This document shows, in pieces, positions 43,380 to 54,846 of a stretch of 64,000 nucleotides of DNA. Both the position numbers and the translations under genes were made by a program. Location of the stretch: NCBI GenBank assembly GCA_017311185.1, contig JAESUZ010002612.1:62001-126000 (forward strand). Direction: 5' to 3'. This stretch comes from Proteles cristata cristata (taxonomy: Eukaryota; Chordata; Mammalia; Carnivora; Hyaenidae). The notes beneath the pieces are model-generated. The model saw only the letters and a list, made by a program, of their open reading frames with translations. It did no database searches and was not told where the DNA came from. Position 1 is the stretch's first letter. Each line of letters starts with the position of its first letter.

Positions 43380-44889
43380 AAAAGTGGAGAGAAAAAACAA
43401 TGTGGCTTTGGGGGGGAAAAAAGAGTTCTGCCAGTCTTTATGCCTTACAAACCGTAATGCATCTAAAGTAAAGGTAGTTTAAAAATTCCTCAGATGACCA
43501 AAGTGTGTGTTTTCATTGGGTAAAAATTCTCATTCTCAATAAGAAACCCATAAAATATGCCCACACAGCTAAAAGGTTGGTAGTCAACTAGTTAGCGCAG
43601 CATGCGGGTACAAAAGTACCACTCTTCCATGTTGAGTCAAGGAGGGTGAGCATTCTGGTGACTCTGAGCCACAAAGGGGCCTCCCAGGGTCTACAGACCT
43701 TCCTTAAGTACCACTCAAACCTTATTCTAATAGGGGTAAGCAAATTCTGCCTTCGTTCAAACAAAAACGCCTTGAATACATAAAGAAGACAAGAGCTGAC
43801 GTTTGCGTGGATTTGCCACAATGATCAGCATACGGTGCGTCACAGGGCAGCAAACTGGGAAGAGAGAGTATTGGGACAGGAGTCAGCTAGAAATCAGAAC
43901 TGTGGGATGGGAGATGTCCACTTTGGGGACAGAGAAGTGCTAATGAAGAGCTGGAGAAAGCCTCACATCAACAGATTGGAACCACAGCCACATTCATCGG
44001 CCATTTTGGTCAAGATGAACTGCGGAAAGTCCTTTCCCTGACCCCAGATACTCTACTTAAACTTTCCTTACAACTGGTAACTCAGGAGTTATATGGACAC
44101 CTGGGGGATCTTCTCAGGTTTAAGCCTTGGAAGAACTACCCAATCAAGGGGAAAAGAGGTACCGGTATTTGTACCCACTACCCCAAGACCCTAGTACATG
44201 GGTGTCTTGCAGTCATTTGTGTAGGACACCATAGTCATCTTCTCAATTCTCTTTCCTCGGAGCATCAACCTACCAAGGTACCCAATGGTGGGGAGATCCT
44301 CTTGGGGGTCCCCAAAGCAAAATAGGAAATAAGAAAAACCTTTCTTCTCAACCTTTGGAATGTAGATCATGCTGTTCAGCATTGCGTACCCACCTGGGTG
44401 TTTGCTATAATATTGTTTGCTTACTATAAGAGCAACAGTGTATGACTGGGGACCTATTGAGACACACAGAAATGAAAAGTTCCTCTCAAGAGGGTCTGCA
44501 GTGGAATTAACTCATATTGTTTATGCTGTAGTGTGGGGACCAGCTTAGCATGCTGACATGTGTTTTCTGTGCGGCTCAAGTGAGCCGATGCAACTCTAGG
44601 GGTTCAGAATGGTGGTCCATCAGGCGTCCACATGCATGAGGGACTGGAAAGCTCCAGAAAAATAACTCAGACACATAGAAGAGAGGGGCAGGGTGCAAAA
44701 ACTAGATTCATGGGTCAATGGAAAAATGTCAATGACTTTGTGTGAAAATGGTCTCTGTAACTCCGAGTGTTTCTTAACCTAGGTCCCTATGGATTCGTGC
44801 CCGAGTCACGGTTGGAGGGCTGCAGCAAAGGCCAGGTGAAATATAAATGAGCTATTTTGTCAAAATCTCCGTACGACAATGAGAGCATA
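43380..44889. other. Unassigned sequence
   Basis: About 1.5 kb without a named repeat. Short frames on both strands (for example 43588-43821 minus) have no recognisable domain. Confidence 0.4.
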
Positions 44890-45170
44890 AGGCAGTATCT
44901 CTTAAGGATTTCCACTCAATGAAGGATGCCATCAACAAGGGAAAGAGACAGATGGCCCACTCAGAGAAGACACTTTCACTGTATAAAACAACAAGAGATT
45001 AATGTCTAGAATAAACAAAGTTCTTTAAATTCGAAAAAAAATAGTAGGTGGTTTGCAAAGGAGGAGGCACCAAAAGCCACCAATACCTGCGGAGATGCTA
45101 AAAGTCATTGGCAGTGGAGAAGAAAAGACAGCAATGATGGAAAACCATCATCAGAAAGAGAAAGTAAGAC

Positions 45171-45400
45171 GGGGCGCCTGGGTGGCTCAGTCGGTTAAGC
45201 ATCCAATTTCAGCTCAGGTCATGATCTCACGGTTTGTGTGTTTGAGCCCCGCATCGGGCTCTGTGCTGACAGCCAGCTCAGAACCTGGAACCTGCTTCAG
45301 ATTCTGTGTCTCCCTCTCTCTCTGACCCTCCCCTGCTCACACTCTCTCTCTCTCTCTCCCAGAAATAAATAAAAACATCAAAAATTTTATTTAAAAAAAG
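45171..45400 (+). mobile_element. SINEC whose tail became a microsatellite
   Basis: Full-length copy (ggggcgcctgggtggctcag to gaaataaataaaaacatc) inserted in L1. Its A-tail passes without a break into a 160-base purine array, so no right-hand target duplication is visible. Confidence 0.96.
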
Positions 45401-45561
45401 AAAGGGAAAGAAAGAGAGAGAGAAAGAAAGAGCAAGAAGGAAAGGAAGGAAGGGAGGGAGGGAGGAAGGAAGGAACGAACGAAGGAAGGAAGGAAGGAAT
45501 GAAGGAAGGAACGAAGGAAGGAAGGAAGGAAGGAAGGAAGGAAGGAAGGAAGGAAGGAAGG
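45401..45561 (+). repeat. GGAA/GAAA polypurine array
   Basis: Begins as A-rich GAAA units next to the SINE tail and becomes GGAA, with occasional GAAC and GAAT variants. The gradient fits growth from the A-tail. Proline/serine-type chance frames on the minus strand come from it. Confidence 0.97.
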
Positions 45562-45665
45562 TAGGCCACCCTTGATGCTGGAGAGGACGTGGGAGAGACA
45601 GGAACATGTCACCACTGGGAACGTGCAGCTCCAGGGGAGGCGCATGGAAGACTCTGTACAGATGA

Positions 45666-45854
45666 GGGGCGCCTGGGAGGCTCAGTCGTTAAGCATCTGA
45701 CTTTGGCTCAGATCATGATCTCACAGTTCGTGAGTTCGAGTCCCACATCAGGTGATGACGAGCCCCACTTGGGGTGAGCTTCTCTCTCTCTCTGCCCTTC
45801 ATTTGCTTGTGCCCTCTCTCTCTCTCTCTCTCTCTATAAAAAATTTAAAAAAAA
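45666..45854 (+). mobile_element. SINEC with internal rearrangement
   Basis: Head ggggcgcctgggaggctcag, one base short in the A-box. After the B-box it reads aggtgatgacgagccccact instead of the usual gctctgtgctgacagctcag, then the CT body. Flanks aagactctgtacagat (45649-45664) and aagactctgcacagat (45855-45870), one mismatch. Confidence 0.94.
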
Positions 45855-46099
45855 AAGACTCTGCACAGATACATCTGCAGGTGCCCAGAGCTCAAGACCA
45901 TTCCCAATTGCCCATCTAGAGAAATTGTCACACGAGTCCCAGGGGCCATGCACGAGGGTGCCCACTGAGGTCGTGCCCACGGCCACACAGAGGAAGAAGC
46001 AATCAAAGTGTTTCTCGTGGGGGAAGGGGCTGGGATGTGGTGGCTCACACTGTGGAACATGCATGAAGCAGAAAGAAGCATCTTTCTCTCTTTTTTTTT

Positions 46100-46260
46100 C
46101 TGTCTTCATCATATTGAATCCTCACAACGCTCTTATGAGGTAGGTATTATTGCGCCATCTTACAGGTGAGGAAACTGAGGCTCACACATGCCCAGAGGCA
46201 TATAGTCAACAGGAAAGGTCTGCCATCCCAGTACCGGGGTCTCCCCTCACCCAGGCACAC
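46100..46260 (-). mobile_element. MIR relic
   Basis: Antisense MIR: ttgaatcctcacaacgctct, then atgaggtaggtattattgcg, and caggtgaggaaactgaggct. The last phrase is strongly diagnostic. Confidence 0.85.
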
Positions 46261-46485
46261 CCCAGCAAGCGTGGGCAGGATTCTCTCACACTGGCAGGAA
46301 GACGGCTCCCGGGGGCACATGAACATACAACAAGCACCCAGAAAAGCTGCCACTGAGCCAGTATCTCCATGTCCCTGCTGTGGTGGTTCAAGATTATTTG
46401 TAGGACTCTGCTGAGTGAACGGGTAGTGCCAGGGATAGCTCTGGGATGGAGGGCGCTGCGGGAGAACAGAAGGAAAGGGTGTGGG

Positions 46486-46724
46486 GGGCACCTGGGTGGC
46501 TTAGTCGGTTGAGCGTCCGACTTTCACTTAGGTCATGATCTCACGGTTCGTGGGTTCTGGCCCCGCGTCGGGCTCTGTGCTGCCAGCTCAGAGCCTGGAG
46601 CCTGTTTCAATCTGTGACTCCCTCTCTCTCTGACCCTTCCCTGCTCATGCTGTCTGTCTCTCTCTCTCTCCTAGAAATAAATTAAAAAAAAAAAAACATT
46701 AAAAATTTTAAGAAAAAAGGAAAA
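46486..46724 (+). mobile_element. Young SINEC, perfect 18-bp duplication
   Basis: Young-subfamily copy (ggcttagtcggttgagcgtc, actttcacttaggtcatgat, ctcctagaaataaattaaa). Flanked by agaaggaaagggtgtggg at 46468-46485 and 46725-46742, an exact 18-bp match. A long A-rich tail is kept. Confidence 0.97.
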
Positions 46725-46742
46725 AGAAGGAAAGGGTGTGGG

Positions 46743-47822
46743 CTGATAGAGAAACACTCTTCACATCAGCTAAAACACACAGACACACACACACTGCACA
46801 TTCAGTGTGGACACCGTTTTAATGTGGATCCCTAGATGCAGAACCTGAGACAGGATTCGGATGGATGTGATGCTCTGAGGGGGGCTTTTAGGAGGAAACA
46901 GGATGGAGCAGGTGAAGGAGCTCAGAGAAGATACGGAGTTGGGGAAAGTCTAGAAAGATCCCCAGGGCTTTCTGGGGCACAAGGCACACCCAAGGCAAGG
47001 GGCTGGCCTTTTGTACCACTTTTCAGACAGTCATTGGCTGGGTCTTCCCCCCCACTCGCCAGGGCTGTGGGAAATCTCAGAGCGGAAGTTCTCCACCTGA
47101 GAGCAGTTATCGCCATCCAGGGACACTCTGCACTCACAGTGGTAGGGGGTCAGGTACTCCCCTGCAAGGGGGCCCCCGTGGGGTGCCCTTAGCGCCCACT
47201 GCAGATACAAACCCTTGGGAATCTGTTAGAATAAGTAACTATGGAAGACAGGAAGCCGAGAGGGGGCTGGCGAAGGAAGAGCACCTTTTCAGAGCGATGA
47301 GGAGAATATGCTGGAAAGAGGAATGTGATAACTGAGCCTCTGAACCTGAAGCCCCTTCTCTGTGCTTTTTGTAAAAGAGAGGAAGGCACACAGCGATGGG
47401 CTGAGGCTTGGAACACACCCATTTTAGAATCTCTTCGAAACAGCCAGAAGGATGGGCACTCTGCCACCTGCTGGCAGACGGACGGTGTACAGGCTGCGGA
47501 GAGGTGGTGGCTGCAGGCCCAGGTTCGTCTGGGAACAAAGAATCAGAGGCATTCAGATCCCCTCTGCAAAGTGCAGTATCTGCAGCCATGAAACAAATGA
47601 TCAGAGAGGTGAAAAGAACAACAGAAGCAGAGAAGAGTCCAAACTTCCTTCTGTGTAATTGACACGGAAAAGGCAGAGCAAGATGAAACCCTGAACTTGG
47701 CTGGGCGGGACAGTGAGGTGGGAAAGAGCAAACCCCAAATTGCCAGTGGCTGCAAATGGGGATCTGAGGGCTCTCGGACAGAAATAGATTGCTGCACACC
47801 AGGAGGAATTCACGCGGGAATG

Positions 47823-47868
<46 letters not shown>

Positions 47869-48235
47869 ACATGGGGCTGTGGCTGTCTTGCTCTTTGTGT
47901 TGGGAGCGGCCGCCGCCGATGGCTCTTGCCCAGGTAACTCAGAGCACTCAACAAGGCTGTGACTGCGTGTTTGCGTGCACACAGTCCATGCACACAGATG
48001 TGCGCGTGCACAGGAATACCCAGCTCCTCTTTTCTAAGTTAAGCTAGTCTCTTCTGCCTAACCAAAGTGTTTGGGGGATCCCCTTGCACCTCCTCCTGAC
48101 CCTCAACCCATCACACATTCTCTCCATCCTTTGCGCAACTTCAAAGCTCTCACCCGCAAGTAAATTTCGGCAAACCCCTCCCGCCCAGTGCACTTGCCCT
48201 GTCAGGTCTCGTCCATCAAGCCACAGAGCCTGGGC
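46743..48235. other. Unassigned GC-moderate sequence with GT repeat
   Basis: No named repeat except the (GT)n at 47824. The longest open frame in the window lies here on the minus strand (47239-47982, 247 codons). It includes a histidine-threonine run from the microsatellite and has no domain I recognise. Confidence 0.4.
47824..47867 (+). repeat. (GT)22 microsatellite
   Basis: Uninterrupted GT run of 44 bases in unique sequence, a likely polymorphic marker. Confidence 0.98.
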
Positions 48236-48413
48236 CAGTGGGTTTCGAAGTGTGGCCCTTGCATCTGCAGCAGCAGCAGCACCTGGGAGGTTCTTAGAAA
48301 TGCCGATTCCTGGCTACACTCCACACTTACTGAATCAGAATCTCTGGGGTTAAAGCCAGGAGCCTAAGCGGCTCTCTGGTGCCCCCTATGGAGGCTACAG
48401 CTTGAGAATCACC
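48236..48413 (+). mobile_element. MER5-type hAT relic
   Basis: Terminal and middle features of MER5: gtgggtttcgaagtgtggcc, cacctgggaggttcttagaa, ctgaatcagaatctctgggg, and gctacagcttgagaatcacc. An ancient non-autonomous DNA transposon. Confidence 0.85.
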
Positions 48414-48508
48414 ACCAGGGCACCAAAGGGGATTAAGTTGGTGCTCACTCCCTATGTAGCCTTCTCTGGATCCTGCAAGGTCACAGCCTTCAGAATGTCT
48501 GACCCTGG

Positions 48509-48736
48509 GAGGGGAGCCTGGGGGGCTCAGTCCGTTGAGTGGTTGAGCGTCTGACTTCAGCTCAGGCCATGATCTCACGCCTCCACTCATGAGTTCAAGC
48601 CTCCCATCAGGCTCTGTGCTGACAGGTCCGAGCCTGGAGCCTGCTTCGGATGCTGGGTCTCCCTCTCGCTCTGCTCTTCCCCTGATCACATTCTGTCTCT
48701 CTCTCTCAGAAATAAATAAACATTAAAAAAGAAAAA
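48509..48736 (+). mobile_element. SINEC, older, 17-bp duplication
   Basis: Head ggagcctggggggctcagtc with a small duplication (gttgagtggttgag). Tail aaataaataaacattaaaa. The repeat agaatgtctgaccctgg (48492-48508) and agaatatctgaccctgg (48737-48753) has one mismatch. Confidence 0.95.
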
Positions 48737-48800
48737 AGAATATCTGACCCTGGTACGGGGGAGAGGGAAACAGGGGAGGAGGGGTCGTCCTGAGTGTGCT

Positions 48801-49245
48801 CCTTTCCCAGGAACAAAGCAGCACAAATGTTTCTGTTTAAACAATAGAAACTTACTCTCTCACCGTCTGGAGACCAGAAGTCTGAAACCAAGGGCTGCAG
48901 GGCCATGCCGCCTCAGTGGCTCTCGGGGAGGGACCTGCCTGCCCCTTCCTACTGTCTAGTGGCCCAGCCACACTCAGCGCTCCCTGGCTGGTGGACACAC
49001 CTCTCCAGTCTCTGCCTCGGCCGCCACGTGGTCTTCTCCCTGTGTTCTGTCTCTGAATGTCTCTCCCTGTCCCGAAAGGATACCAGTCATTGAATTTAGA
49101 GGCCACTCTAAGCTGATGTCATCTCACCTTGATCCTTAACTGCTTAACCCTGCAAGGACTCGATTTCCAAACAAGGCGACCCTCACAGATGCCAGGTGCC
49201 AGAACTTCCACTAGCATTTGGGGACACAGGTGAACGCACAACCCA
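48801..49245 (-). mobile_element. MLT1-type MaLR solo LTR
   Basis: Plus-strand reading of a reversed MLT1: gaaacttactctctcaccgt, ctggagaccagaagtctgaa, accaagggctgcagggccat, ttctccctgtgttctgtctc, ggataccagtcattgaattt, and gcaaggactcgatttccaaa. Retains most of its length. Confidence 0.85.
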
Positions 49246-50899
49246 CTCAGGATGACTTTGAGTGCCACCCAGGGCCTACTCTGCAGGACACTCAGTGTCA
49301 ATTCCTTGAGCAGGAAGCTGCTACTATTATTGATAGAAAATATTAAGGCCAACCTCCAGAGGCTGAAGGAGCAGTGATCATCCAGAAGCCAATGGGCCTA
49401 CAGAAAAATCCAGAAAGTTCTTCCTGCTGGTTGAGCTTCTCAGTACACCGGGTGGACTTGGGCCCTCGCAAGGATGTCAGAGTGTTGGCTACAGTGGCCG
49501 CAGCGAATTCCCCACCCCCCAGGGAGCCGGACAGGACACTTTCATACTTTCTCGGCTGGGAGACAGCGATGGAACTCACTGAGCCAGATTACACAACGAA
49601 ACATCCCCAAGTGCTTTTTATTCCTGGCAAATCTGCTTTGTGGTTTTCCCTTTTCCCCGGCAGCCCTTCCTCCACAAGACACAGACTGTGAAGTCACAGG
49701 GAAGAGCTGCTCCCAACGGGGCAGTCAGGAAAAGCCCTGGGACTCTGCACTTGGAGCTCCGGGGTGAACTTCAAGGAACCAAGAGCACAGGCTGGGCCTG
49801 GAAACAATGTTCTGTTGTAAGAGCCATGCCGGTGAGCGAAGAAAGGGTTTTTCTTATTATTCAGGTAACATCAAGAGCCAGCATGGGGGTGTCCAGAGCA
49901 AAGAGCTTGACCCCCAGCTCAAGGGCATGACCCCCTCCTGGGCAGGGCCACAGAGCTCACAGAGGGGCCAGCAGGCCAAGGCAGGGAGGGGGAGGCTCTG
50001 TACCTGCTTTTGGGACCAAAGGACTCCCCCTCCCCCCACCATGGGTTTGCAGCTACAGAGAGGGCTCGTCCAAGAATTGGGGTGGTTCTCAGAGCACAGA
50101 AATGGGAGCAAAGCTGGCTTAAAGGCACAGGACACTGAGGTATACCCATCCCCTGGCCCCCCTCACTCCTGCAGGGTGTGAAGGATTCAAGGATCCCCAA
50201 ACGTTGCAGTAGGATGTCGCTGGGAGCTGAGTAGAGAGCTGCCGTGCATGGAGGGGAGGTGACTGTGCTCGAGATCAGGGACACCTGTGAGCAGCCCATG
50301 CTGGGGACTGGATGAAGGATGTGGCTGAGTTCCTAGAAACCGAGCTGCAAGCTGGGTGTAGACAAAGCCAGCGCAAGAGGACTCACCCCCAATCCCAGAG
50401 GTCTGCACCAGGTCAGCGGCCGCTCCCAGACCAGACACTTCGCCTCCTGAACATGCTTGCTAGAACATGGACCAACCCGCAGGGAAAACAGATAGGGGCG
50501 GAGGGATTAGGAGTCCTGAATTAACTAGGTATTTCCCCCCGGAAGATACCAAGTTTTATACCAAGGGCTGACAAGATTGCCTGGAATCAGCAAAATTAAG
50601 TTCTCCATCATTCGCAGAAATGAGGGTTTGTGAGCTAAATTAAGCTCACTTATAAAACAATAAAGAAAGTTACATTTCTGCACACCGGAGTTTGATGGTT
50701 GTGAAATTTGTACCCACCATATGAGAACTGTAATTGCAATTCAAGGCAATATGTGATACATGCTATATCAGCTGTAGAAGCAAAGTGTTTTATGATTTCA
50801 AAGAAAGGAGAAAGCATACCTACTTGAGTTGGAGAACCTGTTTGTAGCACAGTCTGCCCAGTTTATAGATTGCCTGACCCCACAACTCAACTTCTAATA
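49246..50899. other. Unassigned, GC-richer sequence
   Basis: About 1.65 kb without a repeat I can name, 5' half G/C-rich. Many overlapping short frames on both strands (up to about 126 codons) without domains. Could contain an exon, but nothing supports one. Confidence 0.4.
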
Positions 50900-51240
50900 A
50901 CTGTATTAGTTATGATACTTTCTGCCGCAAGTGACAACAACCTTAACTCAAACCAGCTGTAGAAAAGGAAAAAGAATGTATTTGCTCACAAAACCGAAAA
51001 TCCAGCAGAAGCTTCAGGTACGGTTTGATCCAGGTTCAGATGATTTCCCTGAGATGGAGCTTCTGTCTGTGGATTTCCAGTTCTGCTTTCTCGATGTTCA
51101 GTCCTCACCCAGAACTCATGGACTCACAAGGCAGCTGCCACAATTTCGGCTCCATTATCTAGTCACCTATGCGCCAAGGAGAAAAGGAAGTATGCTTCCT
51201 CTGTGACAACAAAAGGCTGGGAATTGAATCTCCTTAGCCA
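50900..51240. mobile_element. Ancient interspersed repeat, family not named
   Basis: Contains gtgacaacaaccttaactca, then aactcaaaccagctgtagaa and tgtatttgctcacaaaacc. A similar order (aactcaaaacggcttcaag, then cattggctcattc) recurs at 54450-54600, so both are copies of one old repeat. I cannot name it with confidence. Confidence 0.5.
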
Positions 51241-51591
51241 TGATGGATGGGATTCGTGTCATGTGACCATTGGGAAGCCAATCATTCTGATCAGAAGGAT
51301 GGAAAGTACTGATTGCCTTACACATGGAGTCATCAGGCAAACTTGACCCCAAATGTGGGATTGGAAAAGGGTGAGGCAGGGGTTTCTCAGGGCAAGGAGA
51401 AGGCGCTGGGGGCCAAAATGACAAACATCCAGTATTCAGTCTCAGATTATGGCTCACAGTTTGGTCACTTTTCCTTCTAAGGCAGACAGACTGCCCTGAG
51501 GCTGGGAAACATTCCATTTGTTTTCCCATCACAGAGTATGAACTTAATGAGCTCTTTGGATTAATTAATGTCAAATGAAACCAACATCTCT

Positions 51592-51970
51592 CTGTCCATT
51601 TGGGCTGCTATGACCAAGTACCATAGACTACGTGGCTTAGAAACAACAAACATTTATTTCTCACGGCTCTGGAGGCTAGAAGTCTGACATCATGGTGCTG
51701 GTACATTGGCTTCTGGTGAGGCCACCCTGTGTCCTCAGTTAGCTGGTGCTTTCTCCCTGGCCTCTTCCCTGTGTGTGCAGGCACAGAGAAAGACATCTCT
51801 GGTGTCTCCTTCTTTCCTTGCAAGGATGTCAGTCCAATCAAATTAGTCCCAATCCATACGATCTAATTGAACTTTAATTACCTCTGTAAAGGCCCTGTCT
51901 CCAAATATTACCAACTTGGGGTTAAGTCTTCAATATATAAATGGGGGGTGGGGGATTCGATCCATAACAG
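51592..51970 (-). mobile_element. MLT1-type MaLR solo LTR
   Basis: Reversed MLT1: ctgctatgaccaagtaccat, aacatttatttctcacggct, ctggaggctagaagtctgac, ggatgtcagtccaatcaaat, taaaggccctgtctccaaat, and ttcgatccataacagc. Nearly complete. Confidence 0.9.
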
Positions 51971-52710
51971 CATTCTAGTAGAGATCACATAGATTGAGGA
52001 TCTTTCAGTGAAAATCTAAACTCCAAGGAAAAGAATAATCTTATTGGCTCAGCGTTGGTCATGTTTCTAAATCTCATCCATCCAGCTGTTGCCAGGAGGT
52101 TTTGTAATACAGACATGAGTGTGGGCAGGTCCAGCCGAAGGGGGCACCAGGGAAGCCAGGCAAACATTTTCCATACGTGGTTTATCCCAAGGTATCAAAG
52201 CATTGATGCCTCTCCGGCCTTTCTTGACGTAAAGAGTACTTCTACTTGGTTTACGTTCTCAGTGTGTCGATGAACCTTGCTACATCTGGAACTAAGAATA
52301 TAATATATTGGGTTGTGTAAAGGCATGTCTCTTTGAGGACACCTCCACTGGTAGAAAACATGATTGTTTTGCTTTGAAGGGTTGCCATGTTTCACTATGA
52401 ATCATCAGCATGTTGTCCATTGGTGTCCTTCACTTTCTTGGCCTCCTTCTCCATGAGGAATCTACTCAGAGCATGATGGGATCTTCATTATGTACAAACA
52501 AATACTACTAATGGAAAGGCAACTTACATCAGCCTCAGGGACTGTGGAAGAACTACAGACGGTCTTTCTCCAATCTGCCCCTCCTGGTCCACATATAGTA
52601 GTCAGAGTGTCCTTTCAATTGTCAAATTCCAAAAACACTCAACCATGAATATACATGTAAATCCTTTAAGAGAAGTCCTCGTAGGTTAACGAAATTTGTT
52701 TTTTATCTTG
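51971..52710. other. Unassigned sequence between two LTRs
   Basis: I looked for retroviral internal sequence between the flanking opposite-strand LTRs and saw none recognisable. Unique-looking DNA. Confidence 0.45.
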
Positions 52711-53082
52711 TGTTGTGGACTGAATATTTGTGTACCCCCCAATTCATTTGGCAAAGCCTTACTTATCCCCCAATGTGATGGTATAGAAGATGGGGCTTTT
52801 AGGAGGTCACTAGGTATAGATGAAGCCATGAGATGAGGCTCCCACAATGGCACTGGTGTCCTTATAAGAAGAAGAAGAGACCAGAGCTTTCTCTCCACCA
52901 TATGAGGACACATCAAGAAGATGGCACTCTACAAGACGGATGGACACCTCTCACTAGGAACCAACCATGCTGAGAGTCTGATCTTGAACTCCCAGCCTCC
53001 GGAACTGTGAGAAATAAATGTCTGTTGTCTAAGCCACCCCGTCTGTGGTATTTTGTTATAGCAGCCTGAGAAGACTAAGGCA
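52711..53082 (+). mobile_element. MLT1-type MaLR solo LTR, sense, near-complete
   Basis: Sense LTR from tgttgtggactgaatatttg through ccccaatgtgatggtataga, ttataagaagaagaagagac, and gaactgtgagaaataaatgt to ttttgttatagcagcctgag and agactaaggca. The AATAAA in its 3' third is the expected LTR polyadenylation signal position. Confidence 0.92.
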
Positions 53083-53689
53083 TCTTGGCCTAACAAGTTG
53101 GGTGAAGAGTCATCCAAGGAATGAAGATAAACAAGCAAGCCTTGTCCTCAATATGAATATTTACCAGGTCAATTGGGGATAGAAATCTATTCATATATAC
53201 TTGGGAAAGGTTTCTCAGACACAGCTCGTATTCGAAGCTTATTTACAGCCTCAAAATGTATTCAGATCTTCAAATCAGTGACGACCGCAGCAATACTAAT
53301 GTAAACAGGGAGCAGGTGCAGGAAGCAGTGAGCGGTACCAGAGGCAAGTAATTGTGCACACGGAGGGACAAATAGAAGGGGAATAAAAGGAAACCCACAG
53401 CACAAACAAGATTCCGTCATGTGTCACTCTAACCTTAAGGATACAGGTGTCCTGAGGAAGTCTGGCCCTTTGTTATGGAGCTAACCACTCACCAGCCCAG
53501 AAAGGCAGACCCAGGCCCCAGAGCAGCCTTATGCTAATAAGACAGCAAGCCAGTGACAACATATGTGAGCTTCACACACCCCGGCCAAGTCTTCCAGGAG
53601 AACCTCTCATGTGGCTCACCCTCACCGGAAGCACACGGAGAAGGGAATCCTGACATGTCGCCAATGACCTCACCCTGGCTGTGTGATAA
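53083..53689. other. Unassigned sequence
   Basis: No repeat or exon recognised. Confidence 0.4.
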
Positions 53690-54130
53690 ACCACCCTGCA
53701 ACTTACTAGTGGAAAACAACTGTTTGTTATGTTCGTGTATTGAGTGGATCAGGGACTCAGATGAGGCACAGTAGCTACAATTCAGGTTTGTTTCACAATG
53801 CCTGGGGCCTCGAAGGCTGAGGGCTAGAGTGATCTAAAGCCCTGTCCACCCATGTGTCTGGTGGGTGGTGCTGGCGGGAGGCTGAGGGCCCATCTCCTCT
53901 CTTCTCATGGCTTGGGCTTCATTGCAGAAGGTGACAGGCTTCCAAAGGCAAACATCTGGAAGAGTGCCCCATGGAAACCACAACCCTTTTAGAACCTAGC
54001 CTTGGAAGTCAAAGAGCATCACTTCCACTATTTTATCCTGGTTGGAGCAGTCCCAAGCTACACCTCCCCCAGATTCACCAGGAAGAAACCCAGAGGCCAC
54101 ATCTCAGTGGGAAATCAGAAGACTGCATTG
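53690..54130 (-). mobile_element. Possible old LTR-class repeat
   Basis: Layout like a reversed LTR: gtggaaaacaactgtttgtt, tgagtggatcagggactcag, tctggtgggtggtgctggcg, and cacttccactattttatcct. Family uncertain, weakly supported. Confidence 0.35.
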
Positions 54131-54574
54131 TAAGAACAGGCTGCAGATGACATATATGAATACACACAGCTGTTGAAAAACACAACCCGCGACAAGGTCA
54201 TGGGCAAATTATGACTGTGATCATCCCACATTATATGGAAAACCATCCCACTGACATTTTGATGAATTTGGACATCAGTGTTATTCCGACGATGTAAGAT
54301 AAAAAACTGAATCAATTCTTAAATTGAGTTGATTTGATCATCTCAAAACTGAGCTGTCTGAGGTCTCATCGTGCTCCAGAATATTCTAGCAAAGAAACAG
54401 TCCAAGACTTCCAGAGGCCATGAAGGGTCAAAAACTAAAGATTATACTTCACAGTTCATTAAGACACTTTTTTACTGTCAGTATCAAATACCCAACTCAA
54501 AACGGCTTCAAGTACAAAGGAGATGTCATTGGCTCATTCATATAAGTAGAAAATCAAAAGAATATTTCTTATCA

Positions 54575-54628
54575 TGGACTCTCTCCCTCTCCCAGAAATA
54601 AATAAAACATTTAAAAACAATTTTTTAA
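54575..54628 (+). mobile_element. SINEC 3'-end fragment upstream of a full copy
   Basis: Only the last part of a SINE (actctctccctctcccagaaa, then taaataaaacatttaaaaac), directly followed by a complete SINE whose own end is almost identical. Both lie within one target duplication. Confidence 0.9.
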
Positions 54629-54629
54629 A

Positions 54630-54846
54630 GGGTTCTTGGGTGGCTCAGTCAGTTAAGCATCTGACTTCGGCTCAGGTCATGATCTCACGGTTTATGGGTT
54701 CGAGCCCCACGTTGGGCTCTGTGCTGACAGCTCAGAGCCTGGAGCCTGTTTCAGGTTCTATATCTCCCTCACTTTCTGACCCTCCCATGCTCATGCTGTC
54801 TCTCATCCTCTCTCAAAAATAAATAAAACATTTAAAAAATTTTTTA
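54630..54846 (+). mobile_element. SINEC, second unit of a tandem pair
   Basis: Complete copy (gggttcttgggtggctcagt to aaataaataaaacatttaaa). The outer flanks of the pair, caaaagaatatttct (54555-54569) and caaaaagaatatttct (54847-54862), are the target duplication and enclose the fragment as well. Confidence 0.95.

Larger units (their letters stand above)
44890..45660 (+). mobile_element. Old L1 ORF2, sense, split by a SINE
   Basis: Decayed ORF2 order: gatgccatcaacaagggaaa, gagacagatggcccactcag, ttaatgtctagaataaacaa, gtggtttgcaaaggaggagg. It resumes after the SINE and GGAA tract at 45562 with cttgatgctggagaggacgt. Boundaries are approximate. Confidence 0.65.

Noticed and set aside
47239..47982. 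The longest open frame in the window (247 codons, minus strand) as a gene
   Set aside because: It contains a Thr-His run translated from the (GT)n microsatellite. It shows no recognisable domain or splice context and overlaps other open frames on both strands. GC-moderate composition and the repeat explain its length.
51592..53082. A provirus bounded by two LTRs
   Set aside because: The two LTRs are in opposite orientation, differ in sequence, and enclose no recognisable internal retroviral sequence.
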